Origin: Haladaptatus salinisoli
Lineage (GTDB): Archaea; Halobacteriota; Halobacteria; Halobacteriales; Haladaptataceae
NCBI RefSeq assembly: GCF_020614375.1
Contig: NZ_CP085328.1
Span: 372,001 to 436,000 of the forward strand
Length of the DNA stretch: 64,000 nucleotides
Direction of reading: 5' to 3'
In this document: positions 10,164 to 17,511 of the stretch, piece by piece
Numbering within the stretch: position 1 is the first letter of the stretch
How the letters are laid out: each line of letters starts with the position of its first letter
The notes under the pieces: model-generated
Told to the model about the DNA's origin: nothing
The model's database searches: none
Seen by the model: the letters and a program-made list of their open reading frames with translations, nothing else
Program-made: the position numbers and the translations under genes

Positions 10164-10211
10164 TCGGGGCCCCGAACTGTGAGGTAGGGACTAACCCAAA
10201 CGGCTTTAGTA
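10164..10211 (+). promoter_or_regulatory. palindrome and TATA-like box between kinase and aldolase
   Basis: A perfect 12-bp palindrome, TCGGGGCCCCGA (10164-10175), lies in the divergent intergenic region. TTTAGTA at 10205-10211 sits 27-33 bases before the aldolase ATG. The palindrome is well placed for an operator upstream of the promoter. Both are read from sequence only. Confidence 0.35.
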
Positions 10212-10237
10212 TTGCCTTCAAAACGCTCATCCGTCAG

Positions 10238-11020
10238 ATGCGTTCAGTAGTCGATACTCCGATCAGCCGAGACGGGCGGTCAATTATTATTGCAATGGAT
10301 CACGGTCTCGAACGAGGACCGATCGTATTCGAAGATAATCCGGAGCGTGCTGATCCGTCGGCCGTGTTCGATATCGCGACCCACGACGCCGTCACTGGAC
10401 TCGCCGTCCATCAGGGGGTCGCCGAGACGTACTATCCCTCTTACGACGACTCGGTGAACCTGGTCGCAAAACTGAACGGGAAGACAAGTATGGTAATGGG
10501 CGATCGCTACTCGCCGCCGATTTGGTCGGTCGAGAGTGCCGCGGAATTGGGCGCCGACGCGATCGGCTACACAGTCTACACCGGGTCGAACCGCGAGGCG
10601 GACATGTTCTCGGAGTTCGCCGCCGCCCGCGAAGACGCTCGTGACGCTGATTTACCGGTCGTCCTCTGGTCATACCCGCGCGGACAAGGCGTCAACGACC
10701 ACAATGCCCCTGACACCGTCGCCTACGCAGCGCGGATTGGACTCGAACTTGGTGCGGATATGGCGAAGATAAAGTATCCCGGCACGCGCGAAGGTGTCGA
10801 GTGGGCCGTCCGCGTCGCGGGCGAACTTCCGGTGCTGATGAGCGGCGGTGCGTCGGTCAGCGAAGAGGCATTTCTCCGCGACGTAGCGACGTTCATGGCC
10901 GGCGGTGGAAAGGGGCTGACGGTCGGGCGAAACATCTGGCAGCGGGCGAACCCGACTGCAACGCTGGACAAACTCGAACGACTGGTGTTCGAGGACGCCA
11001 CCGTCGAAGACGTGCTGTAG
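10238..11020 (+). CDS. class I (Schiff-base) aldolase, DhnA/FbaB family
   Basis: The 260-residue TIM barrel has the DhnA-type start (IIIAMDHGLERGP), the Schiff-base lysine in GADMAKIKYPG (Lys177), and the phosphate-binding end GGGKGLTVGRNIWQR. Family members cleave fructose 1,6-bisphosphate or related keto-sugar phosphates, or make aromatic precursors. The position beside a PfkB kinase and upstream of an alcohol dehydrogenase and an isomerase in one direction argues for sugar-phosphate cleavage. It is not possible to tell FBP from, say, a deoxy- or 6-deoxy-sugar phosphate. Confidence 0.85.
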   Translation: MRSVVDTPISRDGRSIIIAMDHGLERGPIVFEDNPERADPSAVFDIATHDAVTGLAVHQGVAETYYPSYDDSVNLVAKLNGKTSMVMGDRYSPPIWSVESAAELGADAIGYTVYTGSNREADMFSEFAAAREDARDADLPVVLWSYPRGQGVNDHNAPDTVAYAARIGLELGADMAKIKYPGTREGVEWAVRVAGELPVLMSGGASVSEEAFLRDVATFMAGGGKGLTVGRNIWQRANPTATLDKLERLVFEDATVEDVL

Positions 11021-11079
11021 CACCGAAACGCTTCCCTCGAATCAGCAGCTATTTGTGGCGAGCAACTGTCGGCCTAGAC

Positions 11080-12150
11080 ATGAGTGAGCAAGCAACGACC
11101 GTACAGGTCGAGGAGCGCGCCGATCGGATGCAGGCGCTGGTCAATTACGAACCGGAGGGGGTCGAACTCCGCGAGGTCGAAGTGCCCGACCTCGGCGAAG
11201 CCGAGGCGCTAATTCGCGTCGAGGCGGTGGGAATCTGCGGTAGCGACATCCACCAGTGGCACGGCAGTCACAGCTGGGGGGTCAACTATCCGGTCACCCT
11301 CGGCCACGAGTTCGGCGGCGTCATCGAGGAGATAAACGGCGACGGTGAGTTCGAACTCGGCGATCGGGTCGTCTGCGAGACGGCCGCCGTCATCGACGAA
11401 AAATCGCCGCTCAGCCGTCAGGGGAAGTACAATCTCGACCCCGACCGCCTGGGCTTCGGCTACGGCGATGACGGTGCGATGGCGCGCTACGTCGCGGTTC
11501 CCGTGCGGTGTCTCCACCACGTCCCGGACGGACTGGCGTTCGAACGAGCCGCACTGACCGAACCGTGTAGCGTCGCCTACAACGCCGTCTGCCAGAACGC
11601 CGAAATCGACCCTGGCGACAGCGTCCTCGTCCTCGGTCCGGGAACGATCGGTCTGCTCTGCGTTCAGATGGCATCGCTTTCCGGCGCGAGCCACGTCATC
11701 GCCAACGGCCTGCCGGTCGACGAAGACCGCCTCGACGTCGCCGAAGAACTCGGCGCGACGGACACCGTAACCGACGACCCGTCTGAGCTGATAGCCGGTA
11801 TCGGTGACGGTCTCGGCGTCGATACCGTGATCGATGCCTCGGGTCACTCCGCAACCTTCGAGACGGCGATGGACGCCGTTCGCCCCGACGGCCACATCAC
11901 GAAGGTCGGTTGGGGGCCCCAACCCATGGAGTACAGTATGGACCCGGTGGTTCAGAAGGCGGTCACGGTACAAGGGAGCTTCTCGCATACGTGGCCGACG
12001 TGGGAGAAAGTGCTCACGCTGCTCAACACGGGCCAACTCGATGTCGAACCGATCGTCGATCGCGTCGCACCGCTGGAGGAGTGGCACGAGTGCTTCGAGG
12101 GGATGCACGACCGACAGTACATCAAATGCGTCCTGACCCCGAACCGATGA
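11080..12150 (+). CDS. zinc-type alcohol/sugar dehydrogenase (MDR family)
   Basis: The start at 11080 (MSEQATTVQVEE) was chosen because it follows the aldolase by 59 bases and precedes family similarity; the frame is open further upstream inside the aldolase. The 356-residue protein has the catalytic zinc ligands in GICGSDIHQW and LGHEFGG, and a nucleotide-binding segment VLVLGPGTIGLLCVQMA. The four-Cys structural zinc loop is absent: residues after VCETAAVIDEKS contain none. This resembles sorbitol/threonine-dehydrogenase-like enzymes oxidising sugar alcohols or sugars with NAD(P). It is probably co-transcribed with the aldolase and the next isomerase. Confidence 0.85.
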   Translation: MSEQATTVQVEERADRMQALVNYEPEGVELREVEVPDLGEAEALIRVEAVGICGSDIHQWHGSHSWGVNYPVTLGHEFGGVIEEINGDGEFELGDRVVCETAAVIDEKSPLSRQGKYNLDPDRLGFGYGDDGAMARYVAVPVRCLHHVPDGLAFERAALTEPCSVAYNAVCQNAEIDPGDSVLVLGPGTIGLLCVQMASLSGASHVIANGLPVDEDRLDVAEELGATDTVTDDPSELIAGIGDGLGVDTVIDASGHSATFETAMDAVRPDGHITKVGWGPQPMEYSMDPVVQKAVTVQGSFSHTWPTWEKVLTLLNTGQLDVEPIVDRVAPLEEWHECFEGMHDRQYIKCVLTPNR

Positions 12151-12195
12151 GCCGAACTCAATCACGAATCGAGTCGATGGAGGTGCCCGCCTGAC

Positions 12196-13092
12196 ATGCC
12201 CCTCGCCGCGTTCCCGAAGTGCTACCTCGGCCGGCTGGTGGACGGAGAGATGAGTCTCGAGGAATGGTTCGACGTCGCCGCCGACATCGACGTTGACGGA
12301 GTCGAGTTCTACTGGGGCATCACACCGGCGGACGACCGTGAAGAACTCGATCGCCTCAGATCAGCCGCAAGCGAGCGAGGACTTTCGATTCCGATGATGT
12401 GCTACTCTCCGGACTTCACACATCCCGACCCGGAAGTGCGACGGGAGGAGGTCAAACAAGAAAGACGAGCCATCGAAGCAACCGCCCGTCTCGGTGGCGG
12501 TTACTGTCGCGTGCTCTCGGGGCAGCGACGACCCGATGTTTCCCGAGAAGAAGGATTGACGTGGGTGAGCGACTGCATCGACGAACTGCTCTCTCACGCT
12601 GCCGACCACGAGGTAACGCTCGTCCTCGAGAATCACTACAAAGACGACTACTGGAACCACCCCGAGTTCGCCCAGCAGATGAACGTGTTCCTCGACCTGC
12701 TCGATCGCATCGACGAGAGCCCATGGTTCGGTGTCAACTACGACCCTTCGAACGCCATCATCGCCGGTGATGATCCGATTGAACTACTCGATGCTGTCAA
12801 AGAACGCGTCGTCACGATGCACGCTAGCGACCGATATCTCGAAGGCGGAACGGTCGAGGATCTCCGCGAGATGGAAGCCGAAGGCGGGGAGGGATACGCC
12901 GACATCCTCCAGCACGGCGTCGTCGGCGAGGGGATGATCGACTATGACGCCGTGTTCTCGCTCCTCGACGAGGCGGGCTTCGACGGCTGGATTTCCATCG
13001 AAGACGGGTACAACGCCAAGAAAGGGAAAGAGCATCTTGATCGTTCTGCGCGATTCCTCCGCGAGAAGATGGCCGAACACGGTCTGTCGTAG
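12196..13092 (+). CDS. sugar phosphate isomerase/epimerase family TIM barrel
   Basis: The 298-residue protein is a longer member of the xylose-isomerase-like fold. Metal-site motifs are LVLENHYKDDYW, FGVNYDPSNA, TMHASDRYL and GWISIEDG. It begins 45 bases after the dehydrogenase stop, as the third gene of a kinase-facing aldolase-dehydrogenase-isomerase run. It differs clearly from the two shorter paralogs at 8009 and 23771. Candidate activities are ketose epimerisation or keto-sugar processing; the sequence does not decide. Confidence 0.86.
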   Translation: MPLAAFPKCYLGRLVDGEMSLEEWFDVAADIDVDGVEFYWGITPADDREELDRLRSAASERGLSIPMMCYSPDFTHPDPEVRREEVKQERRAIEATARLGGGYCRVLSGQRRPDVSREEGLTWVSDCIDELLSHAADHEVTLVLENHYKDDYWNHPEFAQQMNVFLDLLDRIDESPWFGVNYDPSNAIIAGDDPIELLDAVKERVVTMHASDRYLEGGTVEDLREMEAEGGEGYADILQHGVVGEGMIDYDAVFSLLDEAGFDGWISIEDGYNAKKGKEHLDRSARFLREKMAEHGLS

Positions 13093-13247
13093 TTCCCGCA
13101 GACGGTCGCTCCAATGCGAAAAGCGCTTGCCGATTCCGACTTCCGGTCGGCCCGTTCAAAGCGCCTCGGTTCGACCACTCCGACTCGGCGACCGCCACCC
13201 ACCGCGGTTTGATTGGCGGCGTTCCACGAGTTCTTCCGACCGCCGTC

Positions 13248-14114
13248 TCAGTCGTTCGAAGTACTTTCGCTACCCTCCACCAGTTCGAACATGCAGCCCT
13301 GCTCGACGTGATGAACCGGCGTACCGGGGAATGCATCGTCGAGGTGTTCGGCGAGCAATTCGATGCTCCGCACCTCACTGGTCGCGTGATTGACGACGAC
13401 GACCGGCACGTCCGCGTCGACCGCGACGTGCCCGTCCCGCCAGTAGGTGAACCCGTCGTCGGAGCAGACGACCATGTCCGGGTCGTACGCGTCGAACATG
13501 TGTCGGAAGGGCGTGATAGCACCAGTGCCGACGACGATTCGCGAGACGGGAGTTTCCCTGTCGCCGAGCAGTTCTACCGCATTCTGACCGACGTCCTGAA
13601 CCGAACTGGCGATTCCGCGAGCCGCCTCTCTGGCGGTTCGCTCGTCGACTTCGTAAACGCGGTAATAGTCGCCGCTCCCAAACGCTGCGGGCGGCACCGG
13701 CATCTCTCCTGCAGTCACTTCATCGGCTTCCGTGAAGTCGAGGTGGTGTCCCCATGCGTCCGGAACGCCGATCTTCGGGTATTGATCCCAGAGGTCGTGG
13801 CACCGGAGGATCACGAGGTCGTGTTTCTCGATGAACGCTTGCTTCTCGTCGATCAACTCGACGACGCTTGGCGGATGGTTCTCTCGAATCGGCTCCGCTT
13901 CGTGATCGTAGTACGTGCCCTCGTGGGTGACGAAGAGGTTGCAGCCGAGTTCGACGGAGCGTTCGAGGGCCCACGCGTAACTCATCCAGCCGACCGCGAC
14001 GCCTTCAACCTCTGCGTTCGGGTCGCCTGCCTTGAACGTATCAACCGTGTCGTCCCAGTCCACCCATCCCCCGTCGAGCGACCGCAGGTAGTCGCGAATC
14101 TCGCTCGCCTTCAT
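13248..14114 (-). CDS. Nif3-like (DUF34) dinuclear metal protein
   Basis: The 288-residue protein shows the Nif3/DUF34 layout with an early metal site (CNLFVTHEGTYYDHE) and a late one (VVVNHATSEVRSIE). The family forms ring-like hexamers with two metals; its reaction is not firmly known. The ATG overlaps the stop of the GH38 C-terminal gene by four bases (ATGA at 14111-14114), so it is translationally coupled to the split glycosidase. That context suggests a role in sugar metabolism rather than the housekeeping role usually proposed. Confidence 0.82.
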   Translation of the reverse strand: MKASEIRDYLRSLDGGWVDWDDTVDTFKAGDPNAEVEGVAVGWMSYAWALERSVELGCNLFVTHEGTYYDHEAEPIRENHPPSVVELIDEKQAFIEKHDLVILRCHDLWDQYPKIGVPDAWGHHLDFTEADEVTAGEMPVPPAAFGSGDYYRVYEVDERTAREAARGIASSVQDVGQNAVELLGDRETPVSRIVVGTGAITPFRHMFDAYDPDMVVCSDDGFTYWRDGHVAVDADVPVVVVNHATSEVRSIELLAEHLDDAFPGTPVHHVEQGCMFELVEGSESTSND

Positions 14115-15649
14115 GTTCGCCCCCTAAAGGTGAGACGAACGACGCGCACCGTCCGCGGGTCGATATCGACTACAACGCAGTCGTCGTCCACGTCGAGTGC
14201 CGGACCGTCCATCTCTTCGCCTAGCACCCCCACTGCTCGCGCGCCCGTAATTTCGAGCACGCCGGAGGCGACCGTCGCGGTTCGGGCGTCGTCGCTCGCG
14301 TTCAATAGACCGACCTCGACCTGGCCATCGAGGGTAGTCTCGTCGGCGACCGCGTCCGGGTCGAGGAAGGCGTCCGCCCTCCCCGCTGGTCGGACGAAGA
14401 GCACCAGCACGGGCGGCTCGGGAAGGTCAAACCAGTGGCCGGAACGAGGGAACTTCGGCGATGCTCCCCCCTCCACGAGCGGCTGGGCGAACACGTTCCA
14501 GTGATCCGCCTCCGCGCCCGCACGGTGGGCACGCGCCTCGTCGAAGCCACCCTCGTGAGGCCGGAGGTGGTACCGCGCCCTGACGACGCCCGGTTGGTGT
14601 GCGCGGAAGTTCGTATTATAGTAGTTCGTCGCAACCCACCCGAGCACCAGCGCCTGGTCAAGCGAGAACTCCTCTCGATTCTTCCCGAAGTGGAAATCAC
14701 CGAACTGAATGAGGGGATTCAGCGGACATCCCACCGTCATCCCTCGCTCGTCGTTCGACAGTTCCGTCCAGCGCTGGACGGTGTAGAAGTCGCGGTTACA
14801 ACCCGAAAGCTGGTCTCGCCCGGGCCGCATCGCCTGCCCGCCGACGTCAACGTGCGCTTCTGGGTCTGAGAGCGAAAGAGGAAACGCGAGGTACGTTGAG
14901 GACGGATGCGTGCACCGACCCTCCTCCCAGGTCGCCTCGACCACGACGTTGCGACCTTCGTCGGGAACGAACACCCGGAGATCAACGGCACTGTCGAGGC
15001 CGGATACCGTCAACGACTGCCGGACATCGTACCCTAGTGGCGTCCGGTAGACTCGGTGGGCGGTGACGCGCTCTGGGCCGTACCGCTCCGCTCGCCAGTC
15101 AGGCTGATAGCCCAATCGAGGGGACTCCCACGGTTCTAACCCCCGATCCTCCACGAGCCCCGGAGCCGCATTCCAGAGACCGTTCGGATTGGCGTCCCCA
15201 GCCTCCGGAGCGCGAAATAGTTGATCCCGTGGTGCCTCGTGGTTCTCATCTGCCAAGCGCTCTCGGACGACGCCGGCCACCGGGTACTCGGCCGTCTCGT
15301 CGACCCACTCGCAGTCAAGGTGTTTATCCCACCATCCGCCGATGCCGCCGCGCTCCCGGTCGAACGTAATTCGGAACGCATCGGTCTCGACGGTTCGCCG
15401 TTCGTCGGACGGCCACCCTTCGTTCGACAGTAATTCGTCGACAGGGACGACGGTGTATCCGTTCCCTGGGACTTCGGTTCGGGGAAGCAGGTACGCATTG
15501 TCGTTGAACGCCCGGTCTTGCCAGTGTCGGGCAGAAAGTTCGTCATCAGGCTGTCCCCGAGCGTTGATGGCGTACTTCGAGACGGGGCCGGAGACCGTCC
15601 GATCCCACGGAAGCGGATTCGCGACGAGAACCCCCGAGTAGTCGGTCAT
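14111..15649 (-). CDS. GH38-like alpha-mannosidase, C-terminal half as a separate protein
   Basis: I start this gene at the ATG at 15649 (MTDYSGVLVANPLPWDRT), not further upstream, because it overlaps the stop of the preceding gene by four bases (ATGA). The 512 residues are all-beta in character and match the region that follows the catalytic barrel in GH38 enzymes: the NPLPWDR strand, then GGIGGWWDKHLDCEWVDE, then long beta-sandwich segments. No catalytic-domain motif is present. It presumably assembles with the product of 15646-16887 to form one enzyme. No signal peptide is seen, so it acts in the cytoplasm. Confidence 0.8.
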   Translation of the reverse strand: MTDYSGVLVANPLPWDRTVSGPVSKYAINARGQPDDELSARHWQDRAFNDNAYLLPRTEVPGNGYTVVPVDELLSNEGWPSDERRTVETDAFRITFDRERGGIGGWWDKHLDCEWVDETAEYPVAGVVRERLADENHEAPRDQLFRAPEAGDANPNGLWNAAPGLVEDRGLEPWESPRLGYQPDWRAERYGPERVTAHRVYRTPLGYDVRQSLTVSGLDSAVDLRVFVPDEGRNVVVEATWEEGRCTHPSSTYLAFPLSLSDPEAHVDVGGQAMRPGRDQLSGCNRDFYTVQRWTELSNDERGMTVGCPLNPLIQFGDFHFGKNREEFSLDQALVLGWVATNYYNTNFRAHQPGVVRARYHLRPHEGGFDEARAHRAGAEADHWNVFAQPLVEGGASPKFPRSGHWFDLPEPPVLVLFVRPAGRADAFLDPDAVADETTLDGQVEVGLLNASDDARTATVASGVLEITGARAVGVLGEEMDGPALDVDDDCVVVDIDPRTVRVVRLTFRGRT

Positions 15650-16887
15650 TCGTCCACCTCCTCGGCCACGTGCCGGGTAAGTTCGGCGATGGCGTCGCGC
15701 CGCAGTAGGAGACTCGCACTTCGAGCGTCGTAGGCCTGCTTCGCTTTGTGAGTCCACTGACTGCGCGTGTCGTCCGACTCGGCGTGTTCGACTGAGACGT
15801 CCGCGCCCCACGTGTGCTCGTCGTACATTGCAATGCTCCACCATGCCTGTTCGCGTCGTCCTGGGGCGCTCCGCCGGATGGGAGACCGTTCGCCTTTGCC
15901 ACGCCCGGCCGCGGTCAGTGCGGCCTCCAGAGCATCCGCGGTACCGAGTCGGCGTCGGCTCTCGCGGTTGATCGCCGTCTCGCGTGCGCTGGTAATAGAG
16001 CCGAAGTTCCAGTAGTCGGTCCAGTCGCCACGGTGGACCGGGAGCGTCACGTCGGAGTCGTCGACGGCGTCCCACCACTCGGATGGCGTCGCAAGTCGCA
16101 GCGACGGGAGGTCGCCGCCCGCGACGGCGGGGTCGTCGTTCCACTTGGCGACGAACGAGGGGAGGGTGTCGAACGGCGGGTTGTTGTCGAAAAACGGATG
16201 GGTGGTCTGGATCATGAGGATTGGCAGGTCGTAGTCGATGCGGTCTAAGTGGTCCTCGAGTCGCGGCAGCCACCGGGTACGAAGATCATCGGCGTCTCGA
16301 CCGATGCCCATGTTGTAACCGCCACCGTATTGGAACCCGTTGTAGGTTCGCAGGGTTCGACCGCTCGGACCTTCCCAGCGGAAGGCGAGCGGTCGCTCTA
16401 ACGGGGCACCGCCCCAATGGCGGTTCACGGCCATGGAGAACCCGTCGATGCCCGCATCGAGCAGACGGTCGACCAGTGGCCAGTTGTGACCGTTTACGTC
16501 GCCGTTCATCCCGGTGCGGATCTCGAACCCGTACTCCTCGCGCAGGTGACGCACCGGGCGGAGTGATTCGAGAAGTTCCGACTGGTCGTACAGTGGTGTG
16601 AGGTTCCCGAACATCCCCGCCACCTCGATTCGGCCGCGCTCCTCCAACGCACGAAACCGCGCGACATTCTCGTCTGACGCAGTTCGAAGCCAACGCAACA
16701 GCGGTGCCGTCGTCTCGACCGTCCATCGAAACGCTTCGGGTTGTGGGCGGTCGATATTCCGTTCCGCCAAATCGATCGCCTTGTCGATGAACCGTCGCTG
16801 GAGATCCCAGACGACGGGCTGGTCATGCGTGTATCCGATGTCCGTGTGACAGTGGTGGACGACGAATATCTCGTCGATAGTATTCAT
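15646..16887 (-). CDS. GH38-like alpha-mannosidase, catalytic N-terminal half
   Basis: The 413-residue protein has the GH38 zinc motif HHCHTDIGYTHDQ (His12-x-His14-x-Asp16), then MNGDVNGHNW, in which Asp130 matches the family nucleophile, a GH57/38-fold barrel, and a helical domain ending in MYDEHTWGAD, where family members have a zinc-ligand His. It lacks the beta-sandwich half, which the next gene encodes. GH38 enzymes remove alpha-mannosyl groups; this divergent branch could act on other sugars. It is the first gene of a three-gene coupled operon with the C-half and Nif3-like genes. No secretion signal was found. Confidence 0.85.
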   Translation of the reverse strand: MNTIDEIFVVHHCHTDIGYTHDQPVVWDLQRRFIDKAIDLAERNIDRPQPEAFRWTVETTAPLLRWLRTASDENVARFRALEERGRIEVAGMFGNLTPLYDQSELLESLRPVRHLREEYGFEIRTGMNGDVNGHNWPLVDRLLDAGIDGFSMAVNRHWGGAPLERPLAFRWEGPSGRTLRTYNGFQYGGGYNMGIGRDADDLRTRWLPRLEDHLDRIDYDLPILMIQTTHPFFDNNPPFDTLPSFVAKWNDDPAVAGGDLPSLRLATPSEWWDAVDDSDVTLPVHRGDWTDYWNFGSITSARETAINRESRRRLGTADALEAALTAAGRGKGERSPIRRSAPGRREQAWWSIAMYDEHTWGADVSVEHAESDDTRSQWTHKAKQAYDARSASLLLRRDAIAELTRHVAEEVDE

Positions 16888-16917
16888 CTGAACGATTCGT
16901 GTTATCTAAGGGCAAGG

Positions 16918-16924
16918 TTTTATA
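16918..16924 (-). promoter_or_regulatory. TATA box of the split-GH38 operon
   Basis: On the minus strand TATAAAA lies 31-37 bases upstream of the GH38 start at 16887, matching an archaeal leaderless promoter. Confidence 0.45.
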
Positions 16925-17100
16925 GATTCTCTCTCATCGCCGTCGTGTCGGGCGGGCACCTCTTCGATTCTCTCCGCCACCGTTGACGTTCCGTCTCTCA
17001 CCTGCTTCGTTTCCTCCCTCTATCGGTTGTGGTGTACGGAAAACCGAGAAACACTCCGTCAGAATCTACATTCCTGCTTCACGTGAGCAATTACTATTTT

Positions 17101-17372
17101 CGAACTGAGTGTACCGCTTGCGATTCTCTTCCCGGACAGCGACGTTGAAGAGACCACTACTGGACTTGCTGAGACGGATGTGGCTACCGTCGAATACTTC
17201 GACTGACAGACGGAGCCGGCGGATGTCGCGGTCGAGACGTTCCGCGGTGCGGGTCTCGACGTCGCCGCGACGGGGTTTCCGATGGCAAACCCCTGCACTG
17301 ACCAATCCCGACCACCGAGACGTCGCCGTCGACGCCCTCAAGTGCTCCGTCGACGAGGCGGCGGCAGTTTGA
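17101..17372 (+). pseudogene. sugar isomerase/epimerase relic
   Basis: In the gap between the GH38 operon and the FAD gene the plus strand encodes broken pieces of a xylose-isomerase-like protein. One frame reads VAVETFRGAGLDVAATGFPM; a shifted frame reads LTNPDHRDVAVDALKCSVDE, the familiar conserved segment of this family, and ends at a TGA near 17370. A stop interrupts the first part around 17204. Both ends are lost. It is a relic of a fourth isomerase-like gene. Confidence 0.6.
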
Positions 17373-17476
17373 GGTTCGAAAGATACCATAGAAGGTGAGC
17401 TCACGTCCGCCGGAACGGTGTCCGGTCGACCCGTTTTCGGTGTCGAGAAGCATGCGAAATCGATTTGAGGAGAAGG

Positions 17477-17482
17477 TTTATA
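17477..17482 (+). promoter_or_regulatory. TATA box of the FAD oxidoreductase gene
   Basis: TTTATA lies 30-35 bases before the ATG at 17512, consistent with a leaderless transcript. Confidence 0.45.
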
Positions 17483-17511
17483 CGCTCATCTAGACTGCGA
17501 GTTAATGTTAC

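Noticed and set aside
10801-11079. Long N-terminal extension of the alcohol dehydrogenase inside the aldolase gene
   Set aside because: The extension is Arg/Gly-rich and overlaps conserved aldolase sequence; ATG at 11080 is the natural start.
11209-12165. Minus-strand frame of 318 codons opposite the alcohol dehydrogenase gene
   Set aside because: Shadow; Arg/Asp/Val-rich composition without family similarity.
13209-14504. Long plus-strand frame of 431 codons opposite the Nif3-like and GH38 C-half genes
   Set aside because: It is the antisense shadow of GC-rich coding sequence, has no recognisable domain, and both sense genes show clear family motifs and ATGA coupling.
15650-16273. Upstream extension of the GH38 C-half frame
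   Set aside because: Arg/Pro-rich and out of frame with the catalytic-half gene it overlaps; the ATG at 15649 with ATGA coupling is the better start.
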